From the NCBI RefSeq assembly GCF_013409045.1, contig NZ_JACCBT010000001.1:1674001-1738000 (forward strand): DNA of 64,000 bases. Reading direction: 5' to 3'. The stretch is from Actinomadura citrea. GTDB taxonomy: Bacteria > Actinomycetota > Actinomycetes > Streptosporangiales > Streptosporangiaceae. Under the pieces are notes generated by a model that saw only the letters and a list, made by a program, of their open reading frames with translations, did not search any database and was not told the DNA's origin. Within the stretch, counting starts at the first letter, position 1. The number at the start of each line of letters is the position of its first letter. Made by a program: the position numbers and the translations under genes. Below, one piece after another: positions 49,025 to 57,513 of this stretch.

Positions 49025-50443
49025 GTGACCGACCTTCATCTTTCCCTCGACCGGTCCGCCGGGCGGCTGGCCGCGCAGATCGCCGCGGGCTTCCGCGCGG
49101 GGGTGCGCTCCGGCCGGCTGACCGCCGGGACCCGGCTGCCGTCGAGCCGCGATCTGGCCCGTGACCTGGACGTCTCGCGCGGTGTCGTCGTCACCGCCTA
49201 CGAGCAGCTCACCGCCGAGGGCTTCCTGATCGCGCGGCGCGGCGACGGCACCCGCATCGCGCCGCTGGCCCGCCCCGACGAGGAGGCCGCGCCGCCGCCC
49301 CGTCCACCCGCCCGGCAGGCCGAGCCCCAGGCGGGACCGGCGGTCCGGTACGACCTGTCCCCGGGGCAGCCCGACCTCTCGGCGTTCCCCCGCGAGCGCT
49401 GGATCGCCGCCGCCCGCGCCGCGCTGCGCACCCTGCCGCACGACGCGCTCGCCTACCCCGACCCGGCCGGCGTCGCGGACCTGCGCGCCGAGCTCGCGTC
49501 CTACCTCGGCCGGGTGCGCGCCGCGCACGCCGACCCCGGCCGGATCGTGATCATGAACGGGGTGGCGCAGGGCCTGTCGGGGCTGCTCGGCCAGCTGCGC
49601 GCCGACGGCCACACCGCGCTCGCCGTCGAGGACCCCACCAGCGTCCGGCAGCTGCCGATGCTGGCCGCCGCCGGGGTCCGCCTCGTCCGCGTCCCCGTGG
49701 ACGAGGAGGGCGTGGACGTCGCGGCGCTCGCCCGCACCCAGGCGCGCGCCGTGCTCGTCACGCCCGCGCACCAGTACCCGACCGGCGTCGTGCTGTCCCC
49801 GGCGCGCCGTGCCGAGCTGATCGCCTGGGCGCGCGACGCGGACGGCGTGATCCTGGAGGACGACTACGACGCCGAGTTCCGCTACGACCGCGACCCCGTC
49901 GGCTGCCTCCAGGGCATCGACCCCGACCGGGTCGTCCTCCTCGGCTCGGTCAGCAAGTCCCTCGCCCCGGCCCTGCGCCTGGGCTGGGCCGTCGCGCCGC
50001 CGTTCCTCGCCGAGGGCCTGCGGGAGCACCGCACCAACACCGACCTCGGCGCGCCCGTCCTGGAGCAGTACGCGCTGACCGAGTTCCTGCGCGGCGGGGG
50101 CTACGACCGGCATCTGCGCACCATGCGGAGGCGGTACCGGGCCCGGCGGGACGCCCTCGCCGGCGCGCTCGCCGAGAACCTGCCCGGCGCCAGGGTTCGC
50201 GGCGTCTCAGCGGGCATCCACCTCTACGTGGAGCTGCCGGGCGGATGCGACGAGGACGAGATCGTCGAGCGGGCCGCGCGAGCCGGGGTGTCGGTCGCGG
50301 GCGCCCGCGCCATGTGGTCGCCGCGCCGCGCCGAGGAGGCGCCCCCCGCGCTCGTCCTCGGCTACGCGAGCCTCCCGGAGCCCCGCCTGGTCAAAGCCGC
50401 GCAACTGCTGGGTCAAGCGGTTGCTCACGGTGCTGGAGGGTAA
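49025..50443 (+). CDS. MocR/PdxR-type regulator with aminotransferase-like domain
   Basis: About 472 residues. Residues 1-75 form a GntR winged helix-turn-helix (SGRLTAGTRLPSSRDLARDL, SRGVVVTAYEQLTAEGFLI); after a Pro-rich linker (about 80-105), residues 110-470 form a fold type I aminotransferase domain with YPDPAGVADLRAELASYLG, LEDDYDAEFRYDR and the PLP lysine segment SVSKSLAPALRLGW. MocR proteins sense PLP with an amine and regulate divergent genes. Likely controls the EamA-fumA unit. The start is uncertain: a GTG 36 bases upstream is in frame, and neither has a strong ribosome site. Confidence 0.85.
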   Translation: MTDLHLSLDRSAGRLAAQIAAGFRAGVRSGRLTAGTRLPSSRDLARDLDVSRGVVVTAYEQLTAEGFLIARRGDGTRIAPLARPDEEAAPPPRPPARQAEPQAGPAVRYDLSPGQPDLSAFPRERWIAAARAALRTLPHDALAYPDPAGVADLRAELASYLGRVRAAHADPGRIVIMNGVAQGLSGLLGQLRADGHTALAVEDPTSVRQLPMLAAAGVRLVRVPVDEEGVDVAALARTQARAVLVTPAHQYPTGVVLSPARRAELIAWARDADGVILEDDYDAEFRYDRDPVGCLQGIDPDRVVLLGSVSKSLAPALRLGWAVAPPFLAEGLREHRTNTDLGAPVLEQYALTEFLRGGGYDRHLRTMRRRYRARRDALAGALAENLPGARVRGVSAGIHLYVELPGGCDEDEIVERAARAGVSVAGARAMWSPRRAEEAPPALVLGYASLPEPRLVKAAQLLGQAVAHGAGG

Positions 50444-50472
50444 GAACCGCTTCCCCGGTGTAGGAGGTATGC

Positions 50473-50706
50473 ATGAGTCTGGAAGAGGCCGCGCGGCAGT
50501 TGAAGATGGCCGCCCACGACGCGCAGGTGGCCTTCGACTGTGTCGGTCTGGGCGACCTCGAACGGGCACAGGAGCACGCTGTGACGCTCCGGGCCGCAGC
50601 CGACGCCGCCGAAGTGGCGCTCAGCCAAGCCCTGAAGGACATGTCTCCCGAGGAGGCCCAGACAGAAGGCGAACGCGCCGTGACGGCCCTAGCCGAAGAC
50701 GCGTGA
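50473..50706 (+). CDS. Small helical protein of unknown function
   Basis: Seventy-seven residues; ATG with AGGAGG five bases upstream, a strong start that makes this small gene credible. The sequence (SLEEAARQLKMAAHDAQVAF, LERAQEHAVTLRAAADAAEV) is acidic, Ala-rich and should form two or three amphipathic helices, like a short TPR or helical hairpin. No family recognised. It follows the MocR gene by 29 bases and its last 18 bases overlap the 3' end of the convergent MFS gene. Confidence 0.65.
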   Translation: MSLEEAARQLKMAAHDAQVAFDCVGLGDLERAQEHAVTLRAAADAAEVALSQALKDMSPEEAQTEGERAVTALAEDA

Positions 50707-51945
50707 TTCCCCAGGGGGGTCGACCTCCTGGGCGGACACAGCGGGTTCCAAGGGTTCGCCCCCCTGGGAGGACACGGCGAAGCCCTTTGCGGTGGCGAAG
50801 ATGACCAGGATCAGGAGCGACGGGACGATGAAGGCGATGCGGAGGCCGTGGTCGGCGCTGAGCGGGGCGATGGCCCCGACCACGGCGGCGCCGAGGACGA
50901 AGCCGACGTAGTTGAAGATGTTGACGCGGGCGACGGCGACGCCGAGACCGGTCGGGTCGACGCGCCCGGCGGCGGAGAAGGACACCGGGGCGATCACGCT
51001 CAGGCCGAGCCCGGCCAGTGCGAACGCCGCGATGGCCAGGGCCGCGTTGGGGGCGGCGACCACGCCGGTCATGCCGATGATGCCGACCAGGCCGCCGATC
51101 CGCACCACCTTGACGGCGCCCGAGCGGCGGACGGCGAGGTCGGCGACGGCGCGGCTGACGACCATGGTGATCTGGTAGGCGACGTAGCCGAGCGGGGCGA
51201 CCCAGTCGCTCGCCGACAGCTCGTCGTCCAGGTACTTGGCGCCGTAACTGGAGATCGCCGAGTCGGCCAGGTAGGCGACGGCCATCGCGGCGCCCACGAC
51301 CAGGATCGGACGCCACGGGACGCTGCGCCCGGCCGCCTTCAGCTCCTCGGGGGTGGGCCCGTCGCCCTCTTCCGCGCGGCGGTAGAGGCGGCCGCCGGTG
51401 GCGAGCGAGGCGGCGACGCCGACGGCGGCGGCGATGGCGAAGCCGGTGAACAGCGACAGGTCCAGCTTGTTGGTGAGCGAGGCCCACAGGCCGCCGAGGA
51501 TCCCCGCGATGCTCCACACCGCGTAGAACCCGGTGATCAGGCTGATCCCGTAGCGGCGCTCGACGGCGATCGCCTGGGCGTTCATCGACGCGTCCACCGC
51601 CCCGACGAACAGGCCGAAGGTGGCGACGGCGAGGTAGAGGGCGAGGTCGTTGTCGCCGGTGAGGCCGATCAGGGCGATCGTGACGGCCACGGCGGGCTGG
51701 GAGACGCGCAGCACCGGACCGCTGCCGAGCCGCTGGAACAGCGCGCCGGACGCGACGCTCCCCACGCCCGCGACCAGCGGCACCATGAGCAGCACCAGCG
51801 ACAGCGTGGCGTCGCTGAGGCGGTGCGACTCCTGCATCTTCGGCACCTGGGTCACCAAGGAGGCGAAGCAGAGCCCCTGGACGGCGAACGCCGTGTACGC
51901 GGCGAACCGGGCCCGGCGGTCCCGGGCGGTGGTGCCCTCGCTCAT
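50689..51945 (-). CDS. MFS transporter
   Basis: About 418 residues with twelve predicted helices; ATG with AGAGGT upstream. The N-terminal half has FAVQGLCFASLVTQVPKMQE and the loop ALFQRLGSGPVLRVSQP; LFVGAVDASMNAQAIAVERR resembles the FucP/YbjJ-like MFS group, which includes sugar transporters and poorly characterised actinobacterial members. Substrate unknown. The C-terminal 25 residues are hydrophilic and lie over an inverted repeat (50710-50719 and 50759-50768, ten bases per arm). The 3' end overlaps the convergent small gene. Confidence 0.83.
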   Translation of the reverse strand: MSEGTTARDRRARFAAYTAFAVQGLCFASLVTQVPKMQESHRLSDATLSLVLLMVPLVAGVGSVASGALFQRLGSGPVLRVSQPAVAVTIALIGLTGDNDLALYLAVATFGLFVGAVDASMNAQAIAVERRYGISLITGFYAVWSIAGILGGLWASLTNKLDLSLFTGFAIAAAVGVAASLATGGRLYRRAEEGDGPTPEELKAAGRSVPWRPILVVGAAMAVAYLADSAISSYGAKYLDDELSASDWVAPLGYVAYQITMVVSRAVADLAVRRSGAVKVVRIGGLVGIIGMTGVVAAPNAALAIAAFALAGLGLSVIAPVSFSAAGRVDPTGLGVAVARVNIFNYVGFVLGAAVVGAIAPLSADHGLRIAFIVPSLLILVIFATAKGFAVSSQGGEPLEPAVSAQEVDPPGESRVFG

Positions 51946-52033
51946 GCGCCCCGACCTCTCTGGATGCATAACGTGAAGAAGATTCGCGTCAGCGTAGGGA
52001 CAGGGTACGCCCCAGGTCAATGGGCGGGGAGCG

Positions 52034-52846
52034 TCACCCGATGAGGCGCTTGCGCATGCCCCGGACGGCGATGATCCACATCAGCGCGGCGAACGCCACC
52101 AGCGCGCCGAGGTGCCCGAGGTCGGCGAGCGGGCTCAGGCCGAACACCGCGTCCCTGACCAGCTGCACGCAGTGGTACAGCGGGTTGAGGTAGGAGACCT
52201 TCTGCGCCCAGCCGGGCAGCGCCTCGACCGGGAAGAACGTCCCGGCGATCAGGAACAGCGGCGTCACCACGCCGGTGATCACGTAGTCGAACGAGTTGAT
52301 CGACGGCACCACCGACGACGTCCACATGCCGAACAGCCCGAAGCCGAGCGCGGTGAAGAACGTCACGAACGGCACCAGCAGCATCCCGGGGGACGGGTCG
52401 AGTCCGAAGAACAGCGCCACGATGATCGGGGTGCACGAGTACACCGCCGACTTGGCCGCGATCCACAGCGCCTCGGCCGTCACCAGTTCGTGCACGTCCA
52501 CGGGCGCGGCGAGCATCGCGTCGTAGGTGTGCTGGAACACGCGCCTGATGTAGCCGTTGAACATCCCCGGGAACACCGAGGTGAACAGCGCCGCCGTCCC
52601 GACGACGCCGGTCGCGACGAAGTCCAGGTACCGGTAGTCGCCGATCACCGCGACCATCGAGCCGAACCCGTAGCCGAAGGCGAGCAGGAAGAACGTCGGC
52701 TCCACCATCGAGGCGAACGACTGCGACTTCCAGTACCTCTTGTAGAGGGCCAGCTCGTGCCGCCAGATCCCGCGGACCGGGGCCGTCTCGAACCGGCGCA
52801 GGCGCGGCGCCCGCTCGGACCGGGCCGCTTCCGCCTGGGCGGTCAT
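52034..52846 (-). CDS. ABC-2 type exporter permease (DrrB/NodJ-like)
   Basis: A 270-residue membrane protein with six helices. The cytosolic start (LRRFETAPVRGIWRHELALYKRYW) is followed by MVEPTFFLLAFGYGFGSMV, PGMFNGYIRRVFQHTYDAML (the amphipathic EAA-like region after helix 2) and FFPVEALPGWAQKVSYLNPLYHCV, the ABC2 membrane signature. Its first four bases overlap the stop of the ATPase gene, so it forms one exporter with that protein. DrrAB-type exporters carry antibiotics, lipids or polysaccharides; the cargo is unknown. Confidence 0.88.
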   Translation of the reverse strand: MTAQAEAARSERAPRLRRFETAPVRGIWRHELALYKRYWKSQSFASMVEPTFFLLAFGYGFGSMVAVIGDYRYLDFVATGVVGTAALFTSVFPGMFNGYIRRVFQHTYDAMLAAPVDVHELVTAEALWIAAKSAVYSCTPIIVALFFGLDPSPGMLLVPFVTFFTALGFGLFGMWTSSVVPSINSFDYVITGVVTPLFLIAGTFFPVEALPGWAQKVSYLNPLYHCVQLVRDAVFGLSPLADLGHLGALVAFAALMWIIAVRGMRKRLIG

Positions 52847-53805
52847 TCCACACGCTCCCCGGTCAGCACCACGAACACGTCCTCAAGGCTGGAGGCGCGG
52901 CGGACGCCGTCCGGGCCGAGCTCGTCCTCCAGGGAGGGCGCGATGGTCTCGGCCTTCAGCACCGACACCGACGGCCCGGTGCGGCGGGTCGGCAGCCCGG
53001 CCGACCGCGCGACCCGCTCCACCTCCGTCAGCCGGTCCGGCGGCCCGTAGTGCTCGACGACCCGCTCGCCCGCGTACTCGGCGACCAGCGCCGACGGCGT
53101 GCCCCGCGCGATGACCCTGCCGTGCGACATCAGCGCGCACTCGTCGGCGAGGCGCTCGGCCTCCTCGATGTAGTGCGTCGACATCAGCACGGTCGTGCCG
53201 CCGGCGCGCAGCCCGTCGATCAGCCCCCACAGCTCGGCCCGCACCTGCGGGTCGAGGCCCACGGTCGGCTCGTCCAGCAGGACGAGCGCGGGCCGGTGCA
53301 CCAGCCCCCGGGCGATCAGCAGCCGGCGCCGCATGCCGCCGGACAGGCCGTCCACCCTGGTCAGCTGCCGCCCGGTGAGATGCGCGATCGCCAGCGCGTC
53401 GTCCACCGCCTTGCGCCGCCCCTTGCGCGGCACCCGGTACAGGTGCGCGAACACCTCCAGGTTCTCGCGCGCGGTCAGCTCCTCGTCGAGGTTGTCCTGC
53501 TGGGGGACGACCCCCATCGCCGCCCGCGCGCGCTTGGACTCCCGGGGCACGTCGAAGCCGAGAACCCGGATCGTGCCCTCGTCGGCGATCGCCTGCGCGG
53601 TCAGCATCTTCATCGTCGTCGACTTGCCGGCGCCGTTCGGGCCCAGCAGCCCCAGGCAGATTCCGGTGGGGACGTCCAGGTCGAGCCCGTCCACGGCGGT
53701 GAAGCCGCCGAACCGCTTCACGACGCCGCGGAGGCTGATCGCCGCCGCGCCGGTGCCCTCGCGGGCAGCCGCGATCTGGGCACGGTGCAAGGTCATACCT
53801 CTCAC
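52843..53805 (-). CDS. ABC exporter ATPase (DrrA/NodI-like)
   Basis: About 320 residues. Walker A GPNGAGKST, the Q-loop in VVPQQDNLD, the ABC signature LSGGMRRRL, Walker B LVLLDEPTVGLDP and the switch His in MSTHYIEEAERL are all present, followed by the C-terminal extension found in DrrA/NodI proteins ending SLEDVFVVLTGERVE. Two starts are possible: this GTG, or an ATG nine bases on whose only Shine-Dalgarno-like sequence touches it. A leaderless transcript is plausible. Overlaps the permease gene by four bases; divergent from the DUF1707 gene. Confidence 0.9.
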   Translation of the reverse strand: MRGMTLHRAQIAAAREGTGAAAISLRGVVKRFGGFTAVDGLDLDVPTGICLGLLGPNGAGKSTTMKMLTAQAIADEGTIRVLGFDVPRESKRARAAMGVVPQQDNLDEELTARENLEVFAHLYRVPRKGRRKAVDDALAIAHLTGRQLTRVDGLSGGMRRRLLIARGLVHRPALVLLDEPTVGLDPQVRAELWGLIDGLRAGGTTVLMSTHYIEEAERLADECALMSHGRVIARGTPSALVAEYAGERVVEHYGPPDRLTEVERVARSAGLPTRRTGPSVSVLKAETIAPSLEDELGPDGVRRASSLEDVFVVLTGERVE

Positions 53806-53921
53806 ACTAGGTAAGGGAGGGACGAATCCCCACCCGTTTTCCCGCGGGTCCGTCCCCGCCGGGGGATACGCTCTTCCTTGTGGACGTCCCCCATCGCCCG
53901 GCGAGCGAAAAGGTCACCAAC

Positions 53922-54491
53922 GTGCGCGACCTGCGCGCGTCCGACGCCGACCGGGAACGCGTCGCCGCCGTCCTGGGCGAGGCCCTCGCGGACGGGCGGC
54001 TGACCATGGAGGAGCACTCCGAGCGCACCTCCCGCGTCTTCGCCGCCCGCACCCTGGGCGAGCTGACCGGGCTCACCGGCGACCTCAGCCCCGAGGAGGC
54101 GCAGCCCATCCTCGTGGACGACCGCCCGGTCTCGGTCTTCTTCGGCCGCACCCGGCGGGACGGGCGCTGGGTCGTCCCGGTCAAGCTCCCGCTCCTGGCC
54201 CTGTTCGGGACGGTCGAGCTGGACCTGCGCGAGGCCGTCCTGCAGCGCCGCCACATCGTGGTCGACTCGCTGGTCCTCGGCGGCCGCATCCGGCTCCTGG
54301 TCCCCGAGGGCGTCCGCGTGGACGTCACCGGGCGCACCATCCTCAGCACACGCGACCTGCGGGCCCGTCCCGCGGCCGAGGGCCCGACCATCGAGGTGGG
54401 CGGCACGCTGATCTTCGGTTCGGTGCGGGCGCGCGCTCCGAAGCTCACGCTGCGCAGCCGCGTCCGCAACCGCCTCAACCGCGGCCGGTAG
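53922..54491 (+). CDS. DUF1707 SHOCT-like domain protein
   Basis: About 189 residues from a GTG with AAAAGG upstream; a GTG 42 bases earlier would add 14 residues. The DUF1707 domain occupies the start: RDLRASDADRERVAAVLGEA and DGRLTMEEHSERTSRVFAAR, then LGELTGLTGDL. The middle and C-terminal regions (VSVFFGRTRRDGRWVVPVKL, FGTVELDLREAVLQRRHIVV) form a beta-rich domain like the cell-wall-active-antibiotics response (LiaF/DUF2154) fold. No membrane helix, so it is cytosolic. Function unknown, perhaps envelope stress sensing. Convergent with glpX, 11 bases apart. Confidence 0.8.
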   Translation: MRDLRASDADRERVAAVLGEALADGRLTMEEHSERTSRVFAARTLGELTGLTGDLSPEEAQPILVDDRPVSVFFGRTRRDGRWVVPVKLPLLALFGTVELDLREAVLQRRHIVVDSLVLGGRIRLLVPEGVRVDVTGRTILSTRDLRARPAAEGPTIEVGGTLIFGSVRARAPKLTLRSRVRNRLNRGR

Positions 54492-54502
54492 GCGCCCGGC
54501 CC

Positions 54503-55537
54503 CTACACCGCCGTGTCGAAGTTGATCGCGCTGTAGGCGCGCAGCTTGCTCAGCTGGTGCTCGCTGGAGATCGTCCGGATGGTGCCGCTGCGCGACCGCA
54601 TGACCAGCGAGTGCGTGACCGCCGTGCCCTTGCTGTAGCGGACGCCGTCGACCAGCTCCCCGTCGGTGATGCCGGTCGCGGCGAAGAACACGTCGTCGGA
54701 GGTCACCAGGTCGTCGGTGGTGAGCACCCGGCCCAGCTCGTGGCCCGCGTCGGTGGCCTTCTGCCGCTCCTCGTCGTCCTGCGGCCACAGCCGGCCCTGG
54801 ATCACCCCGCCGAGCGCCTTGATCGCGCATGCGGCGATGATGCCCTCCGGGGTGCCGCCGATGCCGAGCAGCAGGTCCACGCCGGTGCCCGGCCGCGACG
54901 CCATGATCGCGCCGGCCACGTCGCCGTCCAGGATGAACTTGATCCGCGCCCCGGCCTCCCGGACCTCCTTGACGATGCCCTCGTGCCGCGGCCGGTCGAG
55001 GATGCAGACCGTCACGTCGTGCGGCGAGGACCCCTTGGCGCGGGCTATCGCGCGGATGTTGTCGGCGATCGGGCGCTCGATGTCGACGGCGTCCGCCGCC
55101 TCCGGGCCGGTCACCAGCTTCTCCATGTAGAACACCGCCGACGGGTCGAACATCGACCCGCGCGGCGCCACCGACAGCACCGCGATGGCGTTGCTCATGC
55201 CGAGCGCGGTCAGCCGGGTGCCGTCCACCGGGTCCACGGCGACGTCGCACTCGGCGCCGGAGCCGTCCCCGACCTCCTCGCCGTTGAACAGCATCGGCGC
55301 GTTGTCCTTCTCGCCCTCGCCGATCACGACGACGCCCCGCATGGACACGGTGTTGATCAGCTGGCGCATCGCGTTGACGGCGGCCCCGTCGGCGCCGTTC
55401 TTGTCCCCCCGGCCGACCCAGCGGGCCGCGGCCATGGCGGCGGCCTCGGTCACCCTGACCAGCTCCATCGCGAGGTTGCGGTCCGGCGCCGACGGCTCGG
55501 TGGCGAGGGGGGAGGAAACGGTGGTCTCATCGGACAT
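54503..55537 (-). CDS. glpX: Class II fructose-1,6-bisphosphatase
   Basis: About 344 residues. GlpX hydrolyses fructose 1,6-bisphosphate to fructose 6-phosphate in gluconeogenesis and is the main such enzyme in mycobacteria. Motifs: [31 protein letters not shown], the metal and phosphate segment [28 protein letters not shown] and GIGGTPEG. Length is normal. ATG start with AGGGG about 11 bases upstream. The open frame continues upstream without support. In M. tuberculosis glpX (Rv1099c) follows fum and precedes Rv1100, the same order as here with DUF4245. Confidence 0.94.
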   Translation of the reverse strand: MSDETTVSSPLATEPSAPDRNLAMELVRVTEAAAMAAARWVGRGDKNGADGAAVNAMRQLINTVSMRGVVVIGEGEKDNAPMLFNGEEVGDGSGAECDVAVDPVDGTRLTALGMSNAIAVLSVAPRGSMFDPSAVFYMEKLVTGPEAADAVDIERPIADNIRAIARAKGSSPHDVTVCILDRPRHEGIVKEVREAGARIKFILDGDVAGAIMASRPGTGVDLLLGIGGTPEGIIAACAIKALGGVIQGRLWPQDDEERQKATDAGHELGRVLTTDDLVTSDDVFFAATGITDGELVDGVRYSKGTAVTHSLVMRSRSGTIRTISSEHQLSKLRAYSAINFDTAV

Positions 55538-55658
55538 GGCGGGGCAGCCCCTTCGGTCGGTGGTGCCTCGGATTCTCCGTGGACCGGATGGCAGGCCACA
55601 AATTGGACCAGACCAGCCGGGCCGCGGGCCGTCCGGGCACGGGTCGAACAGGTGTCCT

Positions 55659-55694
55659 GGCGCGGGTGAAACGAGCCGGCGCGGGTGAAACGAG
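55659..55694. repeat. Tandem 19-bp direct repeat upstream of the TetR gene
   Basis: GGCGCGGGTGAAACGAG occurs twice with a 19-base period, and a third GTGAAAC lies near 55710. It sits in the 238-base gap between the divergent glpX and TetR genes and may be a regulator binding array. Confidence 0.45.
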
Positions 55695-55775
55695 TACAGG
55701 ATGCGGAGCCGTGAAACCACCGCGGCACGGACAAGGGATCGTTTCCCCCTGGGAGAGGGCGTAATCTCAGGCGTC

Positions 55776-56447
55776 ATGAGCAGCGACATCGACGTCCCGT
55801 CCGGCGGGGTGACTCGGAACGGGGGCGCGCGGCCCGCCGACGGCCCCGCGCGGACCTCCGACCGCGGGGCCGCCACCCGCGGCGCCCTGCTGGCCGCGGC
55901 CAGGGACGTCTTCTGCGAGTCCGGCTTCGCCCAGGCCGCGGTGACCGACATCGTCGCCAAGGCCGGCGCCAGCGTGGGCAGCCTCTACCACCACTTCAAC
56001 GGCAAGGCGGACCTGTACCTGACGCTGTTCGAGGACTTCCAGGGACGCCAGCAGGAGCGCACCCGCGAGGCGATCAACGCCGTCCGGGAGGCCGGCGAGA
56101 AGGATCCCATGCGGCAGTTCATCGCCGGCGCGGGCGCCTACCTCAACGGCTGCCTCGACGAGCGGGACGTCGCCCGGCTGTTCATCTCCGGCGACGGGCC
56201 CCCCGGGTTCGACCGGGTCATGCGCCAGCGGCTGAACAAGTGGGCCAGCCGCAACGCCGCCCTGTTCCACACCGCCGACGGCGGCGTCGACGAGGCCCTG
56301 GTCACGGTGCTGACGGGCGCGATGGCGGGCGCGGTGTCGGAGATCTCGCTGCTGGACGACGAGGACGCCGCCCGCAGGCTCGCCGACAGGACCATGGCCA
56401 TCGTCGGCACGATCCGCAACCCCGGTACGGAGCAGCGCCAGGGGTAG
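55776..56447 (+). CDS. TetR family regulator
   Basis: A 223-residue protein. After a 25-residue flexible start, the helix-turn-helix is clear: [41 protein letters not shown] and [14 protein letters not shown]. The ligand domain contains [20 protein letters not shown] and [20 protein letters not shown]. The ATG lacks a close Shine-Dalgarno site; GGAGAGGG lies 18 bases upstream. It precedes the DUF4245 gene by 14 bases on the same strand and is divergent from glpX, so it may control either side. Confidence 0.83.
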   Translation: MSSDIDVPSGGVTRNGGARPADGPARTSDRGAATRGALLAAARDVFCESGFAQAAVTDIVAKAGASVGSLYHHFNGKADLYLTLFEDFQGRQQERTREAINAVREAGEKDPMRQFIAGAGAYLNGCLDERDVARLFISGDGPPGFDRVMRQRLNKWASRNAALFHTADGGVDEALVTVLTGAMAGAVSEISLLDDEDAARRLADRTMAIVGTIRNPGTEQRQG

Positions 56448-56461
56448 GGGATCCTGGAGGG

Positions 56462-57196
56462 GTGACCGACAAGACCCCATCCTCCGCCCCGGACGCCGAG
56501 GCCGTCCAGACTGAGGCGGACGCGCCCGCGGACCGCCCCGAGACGGACGCTCCGCAGGCACGCCCCGAGCCGGCCGCGCACGCGGGACGGCCCGTGGTCG
56601 AGGTGAGCCCCGGAGTGTACAAGCGGCTGACCACGGGGCTCGGCGGCTTCACCATGGCGATGGGCGCCTGCCTGCTGATCGTGCTGGCGATCTACGTCGT
56701 CACGCCGCGCAGCAACGAGGAGGTCCTGCCGACCGTCGACTACGGCTCGCAGCTGTGGGTGATGCGCAATGACGCGCCCTTCACCGTCTACGCGCCCGAA
56801 GGGCTGCCCGCCACCTGGCGTCCCAACAGCTCGCGGGTGCACGGGCTGGACGCCGACGGCAAGGACCCCGTCGCCTGGCATCTGGGGTTCGTGACGCCCA
56901 GCGACGAGTACGCGGCGCTGGAGCAGAGCAACGAGAAGGCGTCGCAGTACGTCCCGCGCATGGCCAACAGCAGCCGGCCGGTGGGGACGCAGCAGGTGAA
57001 CGGCGTCGCCTGGACCAAGTACCACCGCAAGGACAAGAAGGCGAACTCCCTCGCCCGGACGCTTCCGGACGGGGCCAGTATCGTCGTCACCGGCACCGCG
57101 TCCTACACGGAGCTGGCCGTCCTGGCCGGGTCGCTGAAGGAGCAGGCGAAGACCGGGGGGCCGACGCCTCCGGTGACGGTCACGCCGGCCTCCTGA
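56462..57196 (+). CDS. DUF4245 membrane-anchored protein
   Basis: About 244 residues from a GTG just after GGAGGG. A disordered acidic, Pro-rich start (1-45) leads to one membrane helix (GFTMAMGACLLIVLAIYVV, about 62-80), then an extracytoplasmic domain with VDYGSQLWVMRNDAPFTVYA, PEGLPATWRPNSSRVHG and LARTLPDGASIVVTGTASYT, the DUF4245 pattern. The family is actinobacterial and often sits beside glpX and xseAB. Function unknown. Convergent with xseB with only three bases between the stops. Confidence 0.8.
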   Translation: MTDKTPSSAPDAEAVQTEADAPADRPETDAPQARPEPAAHAGRPVVEVSPGVYKRLTTGLGGFTMAMGACLLIVLAIYVVTPRSNEEVLPTVDYGSQLWVMRNDAPFTVYAPEGLPATWRPNSSRVHGLDADGKDPVAWHLGFVTPSDEYAALEQSNEKASQYVPRMANSSRPVGTQQVNGVAWTKYHRKDKKANSLARTLPDGASIVVTGTASYTELAVLAGSLKEQAKTGGPTPPVTVTPAS

Positions 57197-57199
57197 GCC

Positions 57200-57436
57200 T
57201 CAGAACGGGGCGGCGGCGTCGCCGTCGCCCGGCCGTTCCAGGGCCGCGGCCAGCCGGGCGCGGGCGCCCTCCAGCCACTCCTCGCAGACGGAGGCGAGCC
57301 TCTCGCCCCGCTCCCACAGGCCGAGGGACTCCTCCAGCGTCAGGCCGCCCGCCTCCAGCCGCTTGACGACCTCGGCCAGCTCGTCCCGCGCCTGCTCGTA
57401 CGACGGCTTCTCGGCCGTCCCCTTCTCGTCCGCCAC
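57200..57436 (-). CDS. xseB: Exodeoxyribonuclease VII small subunit
   Basis: Seventy-eight residues, normal for XseB. SYEQARDELAEVVKRLEAGG and LTLEESLGLWERGERLASVC are the helical pair that binds XseA. With XseA it forms exonuclease VII, which degrades single-stranded DNA to oligonucleotides in repair. GTG start; 77 bases downstream of the xseA stop on the same strand, so one operon. Confidence 0.93.
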   Translation of the reverse strand: MADEKGTAEKPSYEQARDELAEVVKRLEAGGLTLEESLGLWERGERLASVCEEWLEGARARLAAALERPGDGDAAAPF

Positions 57437-57513
57437 CGGCCCACCCTCTCATCCCCGGGGGGACCTCCCGTCCCCCAGGTCGGCAACTCGCGGTTCGGTC
57501 GGCGACCCGCGGT

